A stretch of DNA of 64,000 nucleotides, from the NCBI RefSeq assembly GCF_004353925.1, contig NZ_SMOK01000022.1:1-64000 (forward strand), written 5' to 3'. The stretch comes from Pseudomonas sp. H9 (GTDB taxonomy: Bacteria; Pseudomonadota; Gammaproteobacteria; Pseudomonadales; Pseudomonadaceae). The notes beneath the pieces are model-generated. The model was not told the DNA's origin and made no database searches. It was given only the letters and a program-made list of their open reading frames with translations. Shown here piece after piece: positions 35,173 through 44,749 of the stretch. Numbering within the stretch: position 1 is the stretch's first letter; each line of letters opens with the position of its first letter. The position numbers and the translations under genes were made by a program.

Positions 35173-35934
35173 ATGACTTGGTCAGCAACGCAATACAGCA
35201 CTTTCGAAAACGAACGAACCCGCCCGGTGCGTGATCTGCTGGCGGCCTTGCCACAGCGGCAGATCTACAACGCTGTCGACCTCGGCTGCGGCCCGGGCAA
35301 TTCGACTCAGGTACTGGCCGAGCGTTTTCCGGGAGCGCAGGTCAGCGCTATCGACAGCTCCGAAGACATGCTCCGGGCCGCTCGCCAGCGCCTGGCAAAC
35401 ATCGAATTCACGCTGGGCGATATCGGCACCTGGACCGCTCCCCAAGGCGTCGATGTGATCCTCGCCAATGCGTCGCTGCAATGGCTGCCCGATCACGCGT
35501 TGCTGTACCCGCACCTGGCCCGGCAATTGACTGAGGGTGGCCACTTGGCGATCCAGACACCGGACAACCTCGATGAGCCCGCCCATGCTCAGGCCCGCGA
35601 GATTGCCAGCCGGGGCCCTTGGGCTGACAAAATTGCAGCGGTCAAGCATCCGCCTCGGCACACCGCAGCCTATTACTACGACGTGCTCAGTCCGCATTGC
35701 CGCGAGGTGCAAGTGTGGCGCACCACCTATCACCATCCGTTAGCGGATGCACAAGCCGTGGTGGAGTGGTTTAAAGGCTCAGCCTTGCGCCCGTACCTGG
35801 CGGCATTGAACGTCAGCGAGCAAGCGGATTTTCTCCAGTATTACCTGCAAGCAATGGAGCAGAGCTATCCCGCCGCTGCTGACGGCAAGGTGCTGTTGCC
35901 GTTCCCGCGTTTGTTCATTGTCGCAACGCGCTGA
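35173..35934 (+). CDS. tam: Trans-aconitate 2-methyltransferase
   Basis: This encodes 253 residues of a class I SAM methyltransferase. The SAM motif is VDLGCGPGNSTQVLAERFPG, with acidic ribose contact AIDSSEDML and the post-I motif LANASLQWLPDH. The NASLQWLPDH segment and N-terminus (WSATQYSTFENERTRPVRD) match Tam, which methylates spontaneously formed trans-aconitate. The REPIN ends only 12 bases before its start. Confidence 0.9.
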   Translation: MTWSATQYSTFENERTRPVRDLLAALPQRQIYNAVDLGCGPGNSTQVLAERFPGAQVSAIDSSEDMLRAARQRLANIEFTLGDIGTWTAPQGVDVILANASLQWLPDHALLYPHLARQLTEGGHLAIQTPDNLDEPAHAQAREIASRGPWADKIAAVKHPPRHTAAYYYDVLSPHCREVQVWRTTYHHPLADAQAVVEWFKGSALRPYLAALNVSEQADFLQYYLQAMEQSYPAAADGKVLLPFPRLFIVATR

Positions 35935-35943
35935 CGCCGGGTG

Positions 35944-36321
35944 TTAGCCGCTGGTGTGCCGACGCGGCCACTGGCGGATGACCAGCAGGTACACCACGGC
36001 ATTGACCACCACCACCACCGAACCCAACAGCACCTGAATGCCCGGCGTCAGCCCCGCCGGGTAGATGATCGGCAACAGGTAGTGGGCAATGAAATCACCC
36101 TCGTAACCCGACTGGCCTGCTGCCTGGCGCAAATAGTTCTCCCAGTCGGTGAGCGGGCAGTACAGGTGCAGGAACTCTACGGCAATGCCCCAACACAGCG
36201 CCGGCAAGTGCCACCACAGCACGCCGCGCCATTTGAGCACCAACAGGCCGCCGAACAGTACGAACAGAATGAACAGTAGGTGAAATAGCACCAGTCCTTC
36301 GGCGCCTAAACGGTACAGCAT
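35944..36321 (-). CDS. DUF2784 membrane protein
   Basis: This encodes 125 residues with three or four membrane helices (LVLFHLLFILFVLFGGLLVL and others) and the motif HLYCPLTDWENYLR of DUF2784. The start 36321 has GGAAGG upstream. The function is unknown. It is convergent with tam. Confidence 0.85.
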   Translation of the reverse strand: MLYRLGAEGLVLFHLLFILFVLFGGLLVLKWRGVLWWHLPALCWGIAVEFLHLYCPLTDWENYLRQAAGQSGYEGDFIAHYLLPIIYPAGLTPGIQVLLGSVVVVVNAVVYLLVIRQWPRRHTSG

Positions 36322-36380
36322 GGCGATGCCTTCCAAGTTAGCGAACGCGGTACGCACTATTATGCCTTGGCCAAGGTCAG

Positions 36381-36438
36381 TCGCGGGGCAAGCCCGCTCC
36401 CACCGAGGTCACCCTGTGGGAGCGGGCTTGCCCCGCGA
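36381..36438. repeat. REPIN downstream of pydA
   Basis: Inverted arms TCGCGGGGCAAGCCCGCTCC and GGGAGCGGGCTTGCCCCGCG separated by about 14 bases; it ends just before the pydA stop. Confidence 0.92.
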
Positions 36439-36443
36439 AAAGC

Positions 36444-37718
36444 TCAGGAGGCTTCGCGGTAGGGGTTACGCGGGTCATGCTGCCAGTCGAGGAACGGTTT
36501 GCCTGTGTCCTGCGGCACCATCTCGATACAGTCTTGTACCGGGCAGGTGATCTGGCACAGGTTGCAGCCCACGCATTCGGCATCGATCACTTCGTAACGA
36601 TGGCTGCCATCGGCCTGTTTGAGGCTGGCGATGGCCTGGTGCGAGGTGTCTTCGCAGGCGATGTGGCAGCGCCCACAGCCAATGCAGGCATCCTGATCGA
36701 TCTTGGCGATGACCTGGTAGTTGATGTCCAGGTACTTCCAGTCGGTGGTGTGGCTCACCGCGCGGCCGCTGAAATCTTGCAGGCTGCGATAGCCTTGGCT
36801 GTCCATCCAGCGTGAGAGGCCGTCCTTCATGTCTTCGACGATGCGGAAACCATGCAGCATGGCTGCTGTACATACCTGCACAGCACCGCAACCCAAGGCA
36901 ATGAACTCAGCAGCGTCACGCCAGCTACCGATGCCGCCGATACCGCTGATGGGCAGGCCACGGGTAGCCGGGTCACGGGCGATCTCGGCGACCATGTTCA
37001 GGGCTATGGGTTTGACTGCCGAACCGCAGTAGCCGCCGTGGGTGCTCATGTCGCCGACTATCGGCAGGGCGACCATGCGCTCAAGGTCGACACTGGTGAT
37101 GGAGTTGATGGTGTTGATCAGTGAGACCGCATCGGCACCGCCACGATGGGCGGCGCGGGCCGACTGGCGGATGTCAGTGATGTTGGGGGTTAGCTTGACG
37201 ATCACCGGCAGCGAACAGTGAGTCTTGCACCAGCGCGTGACCTGTTCGACATACTCTGGCACCTGACCCACCGCAGCACCCATGCCGCGCTCGGGCATGC
37301 CGTGGGGGCAACCGAAGTTCAGCTCGATGCCGTCGGCGCCGGTGGCCTCTACCAGCGGCAGGATGGTTTTCCACGCTTGCTCGTTGCACGGCACCATCAA
37401 CGATACGACCAGTGCGCGGTCGGGCCAGTCTTTTTTCACCTGGGTGATTTCCCGCAGGTTGATCTCCAGCGAGCGGTCGGTAATCAGTTCAATGTTGTTG
37501 ATGCCCATGACCTCGCGGTTGACCCCGTAGTGGGCCGAGTAGCGCGATGACACGTTGACGGCGGCCGGGTCTTCACCCAGGGTTTTCCATACCACGCCGC
37601 CCCAGCCGGCCTGATAGGCACGGACCACATTGTAGGCCTTGTCGGTGGGTGGCGCAGACGCCAGCCAGAACGGGTTGGGCGCCTTGATGCCAGCGAATTC
37701 GATCGACAGGTCAGCCAT
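36444..37718 (-). CDS. pydA: NAD(P)-dependent dihydropyrimidine dehydrogenase, catalytic subunit
   Basis: This encodes 424 residues. An FMN-binding TIM barrel like dihydroorotate dehydrogenase holds the active-site Cys loop NFGCPHGMPERGMG. The C-terminus has two 4Fe-4S motifs (CIGCGRCHIAC and CVGCNLCQITCPV). This is the PreA/PydA subunit that reduces uracil and thymine with PydX. Its ATG overlaps the pydX stop (TAATG). Confidence 0.95.
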   Translation of the reverse strand: MADLSIEFAGIKAPNPFWLASAPPTDKAYNVVRAYQAGWGGVVWKTLGEDPAAVNVSSRYSAHYGVNREVMGINNIELITDRSLEINLREITQVKKDWPDRALVVSLMVPCNEQAWKTILPLVEATGADGIELNFGCPHGMPERGMGAAVGQVPEYVEQVTRWCKTHCSLPVIVKLTPNITDIRQSARAAHRGGADAVSLINTINSITSVDLERMVALPIVGDMSTHGGYCGSAVKPIALNMVAEIARDPATRGLPISGIGGIGSWRDAAEFIALGCGAVQVCTAAMLHGFRIVEDMKDGLSRWMDSQGYRSLQDFSGRAVSHTTDWKYLDINYQVIAKIDQDACIGCGRCHIACEDTSHQAIASLKQADGSHRYEVIDAECVGCNLCQITCPVQDCIEMVPQDTGKPFLDWQHDPRNPYREAS

Positions 37719-39085
37719 TATGCAGCCTCCACGTTGAGCATCAGTTGCGCATGAATGGCCTCAGCGGCCAGCTTGCCGTGTTGCACCGCCTGGACCGTGA
37801 GGTCCTGGCCCAAGTGAGTACAGTCGCCACCGGCATACACACCAGGCAGGCTGGTGCGCATGTTTTCATCGACGCGAATGCGCTCACCATCGCGAGCCAG
37901 TGTCTGTGCACTGTGGTCACTCAGGGCCTGATCGTCGAAAGCCTGACCGATGGCCTTGAAGATGGCATCGGCAGCCAGTTCGAAGGTTTCGCCGGTGGTC
38001 TGTAGACGGCCATCGATCATCTGCGTGCGGGCAAAGCGCATGCCGCGCACCTGGCCTTGATCATCGAGCAGCACCTGTTCGGGTTGTGCCCAGGTCAGCA
38101 GGCGCACCTGGTTTTCTTTGGCAATGTGCTGCTCATGTTCGGTCGCACCCATGTCTTCAAAGCCGCGGCGGTACACCAGATTGACATCGCGGGCGCCAAG
38201 GCGGGCCATTTGCACGGCCATGTCGATGGCGGTGTTGCCTGCCCCGAGCACGATGCAGTGGTCGGCCACCGGCAGGCTGGTGAGGTCTTCGGCCTGACGC
38301 AGTTCGCGGATGTAGTCGGTGGCGGCCAGCATCCCCGGTGCGCTCTCGTTGGCCAGGCCCAATTGGCGGCTGGCGTTCAGGCCGAGGCCGAGGAACACCG
38401 CATCGAACTGCTGTTGTAGCTCGGCCAGGCTGAGGTTGTCGCCCAGCACCTGCCCGTGGCGAATTTCAATACCGCCGATCTGCAGCACGAAGTCCACTTC
38501 GCGCTGGGCGAAGTCATCGACCACCTTGTATTTGGCAATGCCGTATTCGTTGAGGCCGCCGGCTTTGGGCCGGGCTTCGAAGATCACCACCTCATGACCG
38601 TGCCAGGCCAGACGGTGGGCGCACGACAACCCGGCAGGGCCAGCACCGACCACAGCGATGCGCTTGCCGGTACTGGTGGCGCGCTGGAAGGGGTGCTCGC
38701 TGAACTCGGCGTGGTCCAGGGCGTAACGTTGCAACAGACCGATCAGTACCGGGGCGCATTCCTGGTGGTGGTTGCGTACACAGGCCTGCTGGCAGAGGAT
38801 TTCTGTCGGGCAGACCCGCGCGCAACTGCCTCCGAGGATATTGGCCGAGAGGATTTTTTCCGCCGCGCCCTGAACGTTTTCCTGGTGGATGTTACGGATG
38901 AACGAAGGAATATCGATGTCGCTGGGGCAGGCGTTGACGCACGGGGCGTCATAGCAATACAGGCAGCGGGAGGCCTCGACGGCAGCCTGGCGGGCGTTGA
39001 GCGGTGGTGCGAGGTCGCTGAAGTGCTCGGCCAGGGAGGCATTGTCGGTGGACGGTCGGGGGAGGTGCTTGAGGGACTCGATCAC
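37718..39085 (-). CDS. pydX: Dihydropyrimidine dehydrogenase, NAD(P)H-oxidising subunit
   Basis: This encodes 455 residues of the PreT/GltD type. Cys-rich 4Fe-4S segments (CLYCYDAPCVNACP, CARVCPTEILCQQAC) are followed by FAD (AVVGAGPAGLSCAHRLA) and NAD(P) (VLGAGNTAIDMAVQMARLGA) binding folds. The start is GTG 39085 with GAGGAAA upstream; the frame open to 39211 is REP-derived. It passes electrons to PydA. Confidence 0.94.
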   Translation of the reverse strand: MIESLKHLPRPSTDNASLAEHFSDLAPPLNARQAAVEASRCLYCYDAPCVNACPSDIDIPSFIRNIHQENVQGAAEKILSANILGGSCARVCPTEILCQQACVRNHHQECAPVLIGLLQRYALDHAEFSEHPFQRATSTGKRIAVVGAGPAGLSCAHRLAWHGHEVVIFEARPKAGGLNEYGIAKYKVVDDFAQREVDFVLQIGGIEIRHGQVLGDNLSLAELQQQFDAVFLGLGLNASRQLGLANESAPGMLAATDYIRELRQAEDLTSLPVADHCIVLGAGNTAIDMAVQMARLGARDVNLVYRRGFEDMGATEHEQHIAKENQVRLLTWAQPEQVLLDDQGQVRGMRFARTQMIDGRLQTTGETFELAADAIFKAIGQAFDDQALSDHSAQTLARDGERIRVDENMRTSLPGVYAGGDCTHLGQDLTVQAVQHGKLAAEAIHAQLMLNVEAA

Positions 39086-39116
39086 GGTGGTTTCCTCATG
39101 GTTCTTCTTATTGTTG

Positions 39117-39167
39117 TCGCGGGGCAAGCCCGCTCCCACCCGTTGTGGGAGCGGGCTTGCCCCGCGA
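39117..39167. repeat. REPIN inside the dht-pydX operon
   Basis: TCGCGGGGCAAGCCCGCTCC and GGGAGCGGGCTTGCCCCGCG form arms almost abutting (about 10 bases apart). It separates dht from pydX. Confidence 0.92.
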
Positions 39168-39173
39168 AGCTGT

Positions 39174-40619
39174 TCAGCGCTTGACCGCAGTCGGACGCGA
39201 ATGCTCAGCACGCTTACTCAACAAATCGAACACCGCTGGATAGGCCGGGCGCTCGATATAGCGCCCGGCCCCGCGCTCGGCACGCAGGTCACCATTGGCC
39301 CAGACCAGCTTGCCCTGGCTGATGGTGTGGCTGGGGATGCCACGCACGGTCTTGCCTTCGAAGATGTTGAAGTCCACCTGCTGATGGTGTGTCGCTGCAG
39401 AAATGGTGCGGGTGCCTTGCGGGTCCCACAGCACCAGGTCGGCATCGGCCCCGACACGTAAAGCACCTTTGCGTGGGAACAGGTTGAAGATTTTCGCCGT
39501 GTTGGTGGAGGTCAGGGCGACGAAGTCCTGCATCGACAACTTACCGGTGTTGACTCCTTCGTCCCACAGCACTGCCATGCGGTCTTCGATGCCGGCGGTG
39601 CCGTTGGGAATACGGCTGAAGTCATCGCGGCCTGCGGCTTTCTGCTCGGCGCAGAAGCAGCAGTGGTCGGTGGCGGTGGTGTGCAGGTTGCCCGATTGCA
39701 GGCCGTGCCACAGTGCGGCCTGATGGCCTTCATCGCGTGGCCGAAAGGGCGGGCTCATAACGTAGCCAGCAGCGGTTTGCCAGTCAGGATGACGGTAGAC
39801 GCTGTCGTCCAGCAACAGGTGCCCGGCCAGCACTTCGCCGTACACTGGTTGGCCATTGGCGCGGGCATAGGTGATTTCATCCAGCGCTTCACGGGTCGAT
39901 ACATGCACCAGGTACACCGGTGAACCCAGCGTCTCGGCAATGCGGATGGCGCGGCTGGCTGCTTCTCCTTCAACCTGGGACGGGCGCGACAACGGATGTG
40001 CTTCCGGGCCGGTAATGCCCTGAGCCAGCAGCTTGCGCTGCAGGTGATAGACCAGCTCGCCGTTTTCCGCATGCACGGTGGGCACGGCACCCAACTCCAG
40101 ACAGCGTTCGAAGCTGGCGACCAGGGTGTCATCGGCCGCCATGATTGCATTCTTATAGGCCATGAAATGCTTGAAGCTGTTGATGCCGTGTTGGCTCACC
40201 AGCTCGCCCATCTCCTGGCGTACCTGCTCGCTCCACCAGGTGATAGCCACGTGAAAACCGTAATCGGCCGCCGACTTTTCCGCCCAGCCGCGCCATTGGT
40301 GAAAGGCTTCGAGCAAGGATTGCTGCGGGTTGGGAATGACGAAGTCGATGATCGAGGTGGTGCCACCGGCCAGGCCTGCAGCGGTACCGCTGTAGAAGTC
40401 CTCGCTGGCCACGGTGCCCATGAACGGCAACTGCATATGGGTGTGCGGGTCGATGCCGCCGGGCATCAGGTACTGGCCGCTGCCATCGAGTACTTCGCAG
40501 CCGTTGGGTAGGTCGAGGTCGGTGCCGATGGCCTTGATCACACCGTCGGCACACAGCACGTCGGCGCGATAACTTTCCTCATGGGTAATCAGGGTGGCGC
40601 CACGAATCATAAGCGTCAT
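39174..40619 (-). CDS. dht: Dihydropyrimidinase (D-hydantoinase)
   Basis: This encodes a 481-residue metal-dependent amidohydrolase. The binuclear metal site includes His59 and His61 (GIDPHTHMQLP) and the carboxylated Lys150 in NSFKHFMAYK; HAENGELV and LVHVSTREAL supply further His ligands. It opens the dihydrouracil or dihydrothymine ring, the second step after PydAX. It leads the minus-strand pyrimidine operon. Confidence 0.95.
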   Translation of the reverse strand: MTLMIRGATLITHEESYRADVLCADGVIKAIGTDLDLPNGCEVLDGSGQYLMPGGIDPHTHMQLPFMGTVASEDFYSGTAAGLAGGTTSIIDFVIPNPQQSLLEAFHQWRGWAEKSAADYGFHVAITWWSEQVRQEMGELVSQHGINSFKHFMAYKNAIMAADDTLVASFERCLELGAVPTVHAENGELVYHLQRKLLAQGITGPEAHPLSRPSQVEGEAASRAIRIAETLGSPVYLVHVSTREALDEITYARANGQPVYGEVLAGHLLLDDSVYRHPDWQTAAGYVMSPPFRPRDEGHQAALWHGLQSGNLHTTATDHCCFCAEQKAAGRDDFSRIPNGTAGIEDRMAVLWDEGVNTGKLSMQDFVALTSTNTAKIFNLFPRKGALRVGADADLVLWDPQGTRTISAATHHQQVDFNIFEGKTVRGIPSHTISQGKLVWANGDLRAERGAGRYIERPAYPAVFDLLSKRAEHSRPTAVKR

Positions 40620-40945
40620 CAGATGCTCCTCGCAGGCTTGACCGGTTGGTACCGGTTCTAGGTTTTGTACTCATTGCAGCGTAGGACAAAACCTGTCATC
40701 GCTGTCAGGAATTGAATCTAGTAGGGGTTCAGGAATAGGGCAAATAATTAATTTATAAGCTTATAGCTTGATTAAGTAATTGAAATTAAAGGGTTTCAAC
40801 TGTTTTTTGGTGGTTTGAGAAAACGACCAGTGGTCCTGTCGTTCTTGACAGGTTGTGGAAATGGTCAAGATTTCTCATGGGCACCCGTGATTGCCTGAAT
40901 GCCAGTGCAAGTACCTCCAGAAAACACAACAACAGTGGAGTGGCC
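40620..40945. promoter_or_regulatory. Divergent promoter region of the pyrimidine genes with RutR-like sites
   Basis: This 326-base region separates dht from the permease gene. Three sequences resemble the TTGACCA-N2-TGGTCAA operator. TTGTGGAAATGGTCAA at 40853-40868 matches 11 of 14 conserved positions, TTGACCGGTTGGTACC at 40638-40653 matches about 10, and GACCAGTGGTC at 40825-40835 is a palindrome with a shorter spacer. The central part (about 40735-40795) is A/T-rich, suited to promoters. Confidence 0.4.
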
Positions 40946-42433
40946 ATGCAGCAGACCAGATCGCAAGTGCGTGAACGCGATGGCTTGTATGAACTCGACG
41001 CCGGAAGCGACGTCCTCGACAGCCCCCGGTACAACCACGATATCGCTCCGACCAAAGTGCAGGAGCGCACCTGGAACAAATGGCACATCACCGCGCTGTG
41101 GGTCGGCATGTCGATCTGTGTGCCGACTTATACCCTGGGCGGCGTGCTGACCGCGTATTTCGGCCTGACCGTGGGCGAAGCCTTGTTGGCCATCCTGCTG
41201 GCCAATACCGTGGTGCTGATTCCGTTGACCCTCAATGCCTTTCCCGGCACCAAATACGGCATTCCGTTTCCGGTGTTGCTGCGTTCCTCGTTCGGCATCA
41301 TCGGCTCCAACGTGCCGTGCCTGATTCGCGCGCTGGTGGCCTGTGGTTGGTTTGGTATCCAGACGATGTTCGGTGGCCTGGCCATCCACCTGTTTCTGGG
41401 CTCACTGTCGGCAGACTGGAAAGCCTTGGGCGGAACCGGTGAGGTGATCGGCTTCATGCTGTTCTGGTGCCTGAACCTGTGGGTGGTGCTGCGTGGTGCC
41501 GAGTCGATCAAATGGCTGGAAACCTTGTCGGCACCGTTGCTGGTGCTGGTTGGTGCCGGGCTGCTGGTGTGGGCCTTGCCCAACGTCTCGATCAGCGAAC
41601 TGATGGCCCAGCCGCCCAAGCGCCCGGAAGGTGCCAGCGTCTACGGTTACTTCTTTGCCGGGCTGACGGCGATGGTGGGGTTCTGGGCCACGTTATCGCT
41701 GAACATTCCGGACTTCAGCCGCTATGCGCAAAGCCAGAAAGCGCAAATCCTCGGGCAAATCTTCGGCCTGCCACTGACAATGTTTCTGTTCGCGGCACTG
41801 GGCGTGGTCCTGACCGCCGCTTCGGCATCGCTGGTGGGTGAGACGGTGTCTGATCCAGTAAGCCTTATCGGGCATATCCAGAGCCCGGTGTGGGTCGCCC
41901 TGGCCATGGCCCTGATCATCATCGCGACCTTGTCGACCAACACCGCGGCCAACATTGTCTCGCCCACCAACGACTTCCAGAACCTGGCACCCAAGTGGAT
42001 CGGCCGCACCAAAGCCGTGCTGCTGACCGGGCTGGTGGGGCTGTTGTTGATGGCCCATGAACTGCTGAAAAAGCTCGGGCTGATTGTCAGCGACGTCAGC
42101 TTGGAGAGTGTCTATTCCAACTGGCTGCTGGGCTACTCCAGCTTGTTGGGGCCGATTGCCGGGATCATGGTGGTGGACTATTTCCTGATCCGCAAACAGA
42201 CCCTCGACCTGGCCGGCCTGTACCGCGATGACGTTTACCCGGCCTGGAATGCCGCCGGTTTCATTGCCTTTGGCGTACCGGTCGCACTGACCCTGCTGTC
42301 GCTGCAAAGCCAGGCGTTCAGCTGGTTTTACGATTTCGGTTGGTTCACCGGCTCCGCCTTGGGCGGGCTGATCTACTACGGCCTTGGCCAACTCAAGCTG
42401 GCCCGTACGGCCAACCTCAAACCCACCGTGTAG
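40946..42433 (+). CDS. NCS1-family nucleobase or hydantoin permease
   Basis: This encodes 495 residues with about 12 membrane helices. The NCS1 signatures include NKWHITALWVGMSICVPTY and GTKYGIPFPVLLRSSFGIIG. The start 40946 has GGAG upstream. Its position beside the pyrimidine genes points to uracil, thymine or dihydropyrimidine uptake by cation symport. Confidence 0.92.
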   Translation: MQQTRSQVRERDGLYELDAGSDVLDSPRYNHDIAPTKVQERTWNKWHITALWVGMSICVPTYTLGGVLTAYFGLTVGEALLAILLANTVVLIPLTLNAFPGTKYGIPFPVLLRSSFGIIGSNVPCLIRALVACGWFGIQTMFGGLAIHLFLGSLSADWKALGGTGEVIGFMLFWCLNLWVVLRGAESIKWLETLSAPLLVLVGAGLLVWALPNVSISELMAQPPKRPEGASVYGYFFAGLTAMVGFWATLSLNIPDFSRYAQSQKAQILGQIFGLPLTMFLFAALGVVLTAASASLVGETVSDPVSLIGHIQSPVWVALAMALIIIATLSTNTAANIVSPTNDFQNLAPKWIGRTKAVLLTGLVGLLLMAHELLKKLGLIVSDVSLESVYSNWLLGYSSLLGPIAGIMVVDYFLIRKQTLDLAGLYRDDVYPAWNAAGFIAFGVPVALTLLSLQSQAFSWFYDFGWFTGSALGGLIYYGLGQLKLARTANLKPTV

Positions 42434-42459
42434 CGCCTATGGCCCGTAGAGGCCGGGAG

Positions 42460-43749
42460 ATGAGCATGCAAACAGCACAGGACGTTCTGCAATCGACCCA
42501 ACAGCACATCAACGGTGAGCGCCTCTGGCAGTCGTTGATGGAGCTGGCTCGCCTGGGGGCGACCGCCAAGGGCGGGGTGTGCCGGCTGGCGCTGACCGAC
42601 CTTGATCGTCAGGCCCGCGATCTGTTCGTCAAATGGACCGAAGCGGCGGGTTGTACCGTGAGCATCGACGGGGTCGGCAATATTTTTGCCCGGCGTCCTG
42701 GGCGCAACCCGCAGTTGCCACCGGTGATGACCGGTAGCCACATCGACACCCAGCCCACTGGTGGCAAGTTCGACGGCTGCTTCGGTGTGCTGGCCGGGCT
42801 GGAAGTGATGCGCACCCTCAATGACCTGAAGATCGAGACTGAAGCGCCACTGGAAGTCGTGGTGTGGACCAACGAAGAAGGTTCGCGCTTCGCCCCGTGC
42901 ATGATGGGCTCGGGGGTGTTCGCCGAGAAGTTCACCCTGGAGCAGACCCTGGCCAAGACCGATGCCGAAGGTATCAGTGTGGGGGATGCGCTCAATGCCA
43001 TCGGCTATGCCGGGCCAAGGGCCGTCAGCGGGCACGCGGTGGGGGCTTATTTTGAAGCGCACATCGAACAGGGTCCGATCCTTGAAGACCAGCACAAAAC
43101 CATTGGTGTGGTGCTGGGCGCCCTAGGCCAGAAATGGTTCGACCTGACCTTGCGTGGCGTCGAGGCCCACGCTGGCCCAACGCCGATGCACCTGCGCAAA
43201 GACGCGCTGGTCGGTGCCAGTGCGGTGGTCGCAGCGGTCAACCGCGTGGCCCTGGAACATCAACCGCATGCCTGTGGCACCGTGGGCTGCCTGCAGGCGT
43301 ATCCGGGGTCGCGCAACGTGATTCCCGGCGAAGTGCGCATGACCCTGGATTTCCGCCACTTGGAACCGGCACGGCTGGATTCGATGATTGCCCAGGTGCG
43401 TGATGTGATCAGCAGCACCTGTCAGCAGCATGGGCTCAGCCATACCCTGACACCGACCGCTGACTTTCCGCCGCTGTATTTCGATCAGGGCTGCGTCGAG
43501 GCCGTGCGCAGCGCGGCGCAGGGCTTGGGGTTGTCGCACATGGATATCGTCAGCGGCGCCGGGCATGACGCGATTTTCCTCGCAGAACTAGGGCCGGCGG
43601 GGATGATTTTCGTGCCCTGTGAAGGCGGGATCAGCCATAACGAAATCGAGAACGCCGCGCCGCAAGACTTGGCCGATGGTTGCGCCGTGTTGTTGCGCGC
43701 CATGCTGGCGGCGGCGCAGGCGGTGGCGCGGGGGAGGGAAGCGGCGTAG
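42460..43749 (+). CDS. N-carbamoyl-beta-alanine amidohydrolase (beta-ureidopropionase), hydantoinase/carbamoylase family
   Basis: This encodes 429 residues of the M20/Zn-carbamoylase family. Metal-binding residues appear in GSHIDTQPTGGKFDGCFGVL, TNEEGSRFAP, EAHIEQGP and SGAGHDAIFLA. It would release beta-alanine, ammonia and carbon dioxide from the product of Dht, closing the reductive pathway. It is cotranscribed with the permease. ATG 42466 is an alternative start with a slightly better ribosome site. Confidence 0.92.
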   Translation: MSMQTAQDVLQSTQQHINGERLWQSLMELARLGATAKGGVCRLALTDLDRQARDLFVKWTEAAGCTVSIDGVGNIFARRPGRNPQLPPVMTGSHIDTQPTGGKFDGCFGVLAGLEVMRTLNDLKIETEAPLEVVVWTNEEGSRFAPCMMGSGVFAEKFTLEQTLAKTDAEGISVGDALNAIGYAGPRAVSGHAVGAYFEAHIEQGPILEDQHKTIGVVLGALGQKWFDLTLRGVEAHAGPTPMHLRKDALVGASAVVAAVNRVALEHQPHACGTVGCLQAYPGSRNVIPGEVRMTLDFRHLEPARLDSMIAQVRDVISSTCQQHGLSHTLTPTADFPPLYFDQGCVEAVRSAAQGLGLSHMDIVSGAGHDAIFLAELGPAGMIFVPCEGGISHNEIENAAPQDLADGCAVLLRAMLAAAQAVARGREAA

Positions 43750-43758
43750 CAGCGTTTG

Positions 43759-43812
43759 ATCGCGGGGCAAGCCCGCTCCTACAGGCCGGTGGGAGCGGGC
43801 TTGCCCCGCGAT
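43759..43812. repeat. REPIN between the carbamoylase and LysR genes
   Basis: ATCGCGGGGCAAGCCCGCTC and the inverted GAGCGGGCTTGCCCCGCGAT flank a short spacer; it lies between convergent genes. Confidence 0.92.
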
Positions 43813-43819
43813 GGCTTTG

Positions 43820-44689
43820 TCAAAGACTGTCCCGCACCATCTGCAAAAACGTCGCCACCAAACGCCGCGAACTCTGCTCACGCAAACACACCAAGGTCTC
43901 GGTCAGCCGCCGCTGGCAATCGACAATCGGCAGCGCACACACCCGCGCATCGGCGCCGAACTCAGCCGCCGACACCACGCCCACACCAATCCCCACCACC
44001 ACCGCTTCACGCGCGGCTTCCCGGCCTTCGACCTGGATCGCCGGGCGAATGCGCAAGCCCGCCCGCTGCATTTCTTCTTCCAGCGTCTGTCGCGTTACCG
44101 AGCCCGGTTCCCGTAACACGATGGGGGTGTCATCGAGGTCGGCCAGGCTGATCGACTCGCGGTTGGCCCAAGGGTGGTGGCGCGACACGAAAGCCACCAT
44201 CGGGTCGCTGCGCATCGGCACGCACAGCAGGCGTTCGTCATCCACGTCACGGCCGAGCAGGGCCAAGTCGGCCTGATAATTGAATAGCCGCAGCAGTGAC
44301 TCATCGGTGTTACCGGTTTCCACCTTGACGCTGATGCCGGGGTACTGCTGACAGAACTGGGCGATTTGCGGCAAGACGTGCACCGGGGCATCGACCGCCA
44401 GCACCAGGGTGCCGGTCTGTAATGCCCGTGAGTCTTGTAGCAGTTCGTGGGCTTCGACCTCGCAGGCGAACAGGCGCTGGGTAATGCCCAGCAAGCGTTC
44501 GCCCAGATCGGTCAGTTGCACCGAGCGTTTGTTGCGGTGGAACAGCAGCACGCCGAAGCGTTCTTCCAGTTTGCGTACTTGATCGGAAATCGCCGGCTGA
44601 GTCAGAAACAGGCGTTCGGCGGCACGGGTGAAGCTGCCGTGCAGGGCAACGGCATGAAAGGCTTTCAACTGAGCATGGGAAACTGACAT
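43820..44689 (-). CDS. LysR-family regulator of the adjacent transporter/oxidase genes
   Basis: This encodes 289 residues. The helix-turn-helix is FTRAAERLFLTQPAISDQVR, followed by a LysR effector domain. It is divergent from the OPA transporter and DAO oxidase genes. A LysR subgroup is known to accompany aminoethylphosphonate genes, and this protein could belong to it. That assignment needs a profile search. Confidence 0.9.
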   Translation of the reverse strand: MSVSHAQLKAFHAVALHGSFTRAAERLFLTQPAISDQVRKLEERFGVLLFHRNKRSVQLTDLGERLLGITQRLFACEVEAHELLQDSRALQTGTLVLAVDAPVHVLPQIAQFCQQYPGISVKVETGNTDESLLRLFNYQADLALLGRDVDDERLLCVPMRSDPMVAFVSRHHPWANRESISLADLDDTPIVLREPGSVTRQTLEEEMQRAGLRIRPAIQVEGREAAREAVVVGIGVGVVSAAEFGADARVCALPIVDCQRRLTETLVCLREQSSRRLVATFLQMVRDSL

Positions 44690-44728
44690 CGCAGTACCTG
44701 TTAAAAGCTGAGCTTATTTGTGAAATAC

Positions 44729-44749
44729 GATAAATCGATTTTATTTATC
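44729..44749. promoter_or_regulatory. Putative LysR operator
   Basis: GATAAAT-N7-ATTTATC is a perfect 7-base inverted repeat in the A/T-rich part of the divergent region, 40 bases from the LysR start. It fits the dyad form of LysR recognition sites. Confidence 0.5.

Noticed and set aside
39086..39211. N-terminal extension of pydX
   Set aside because: The extra residues are translated REP sequence with no ribosome site; GTG 39085 has one.
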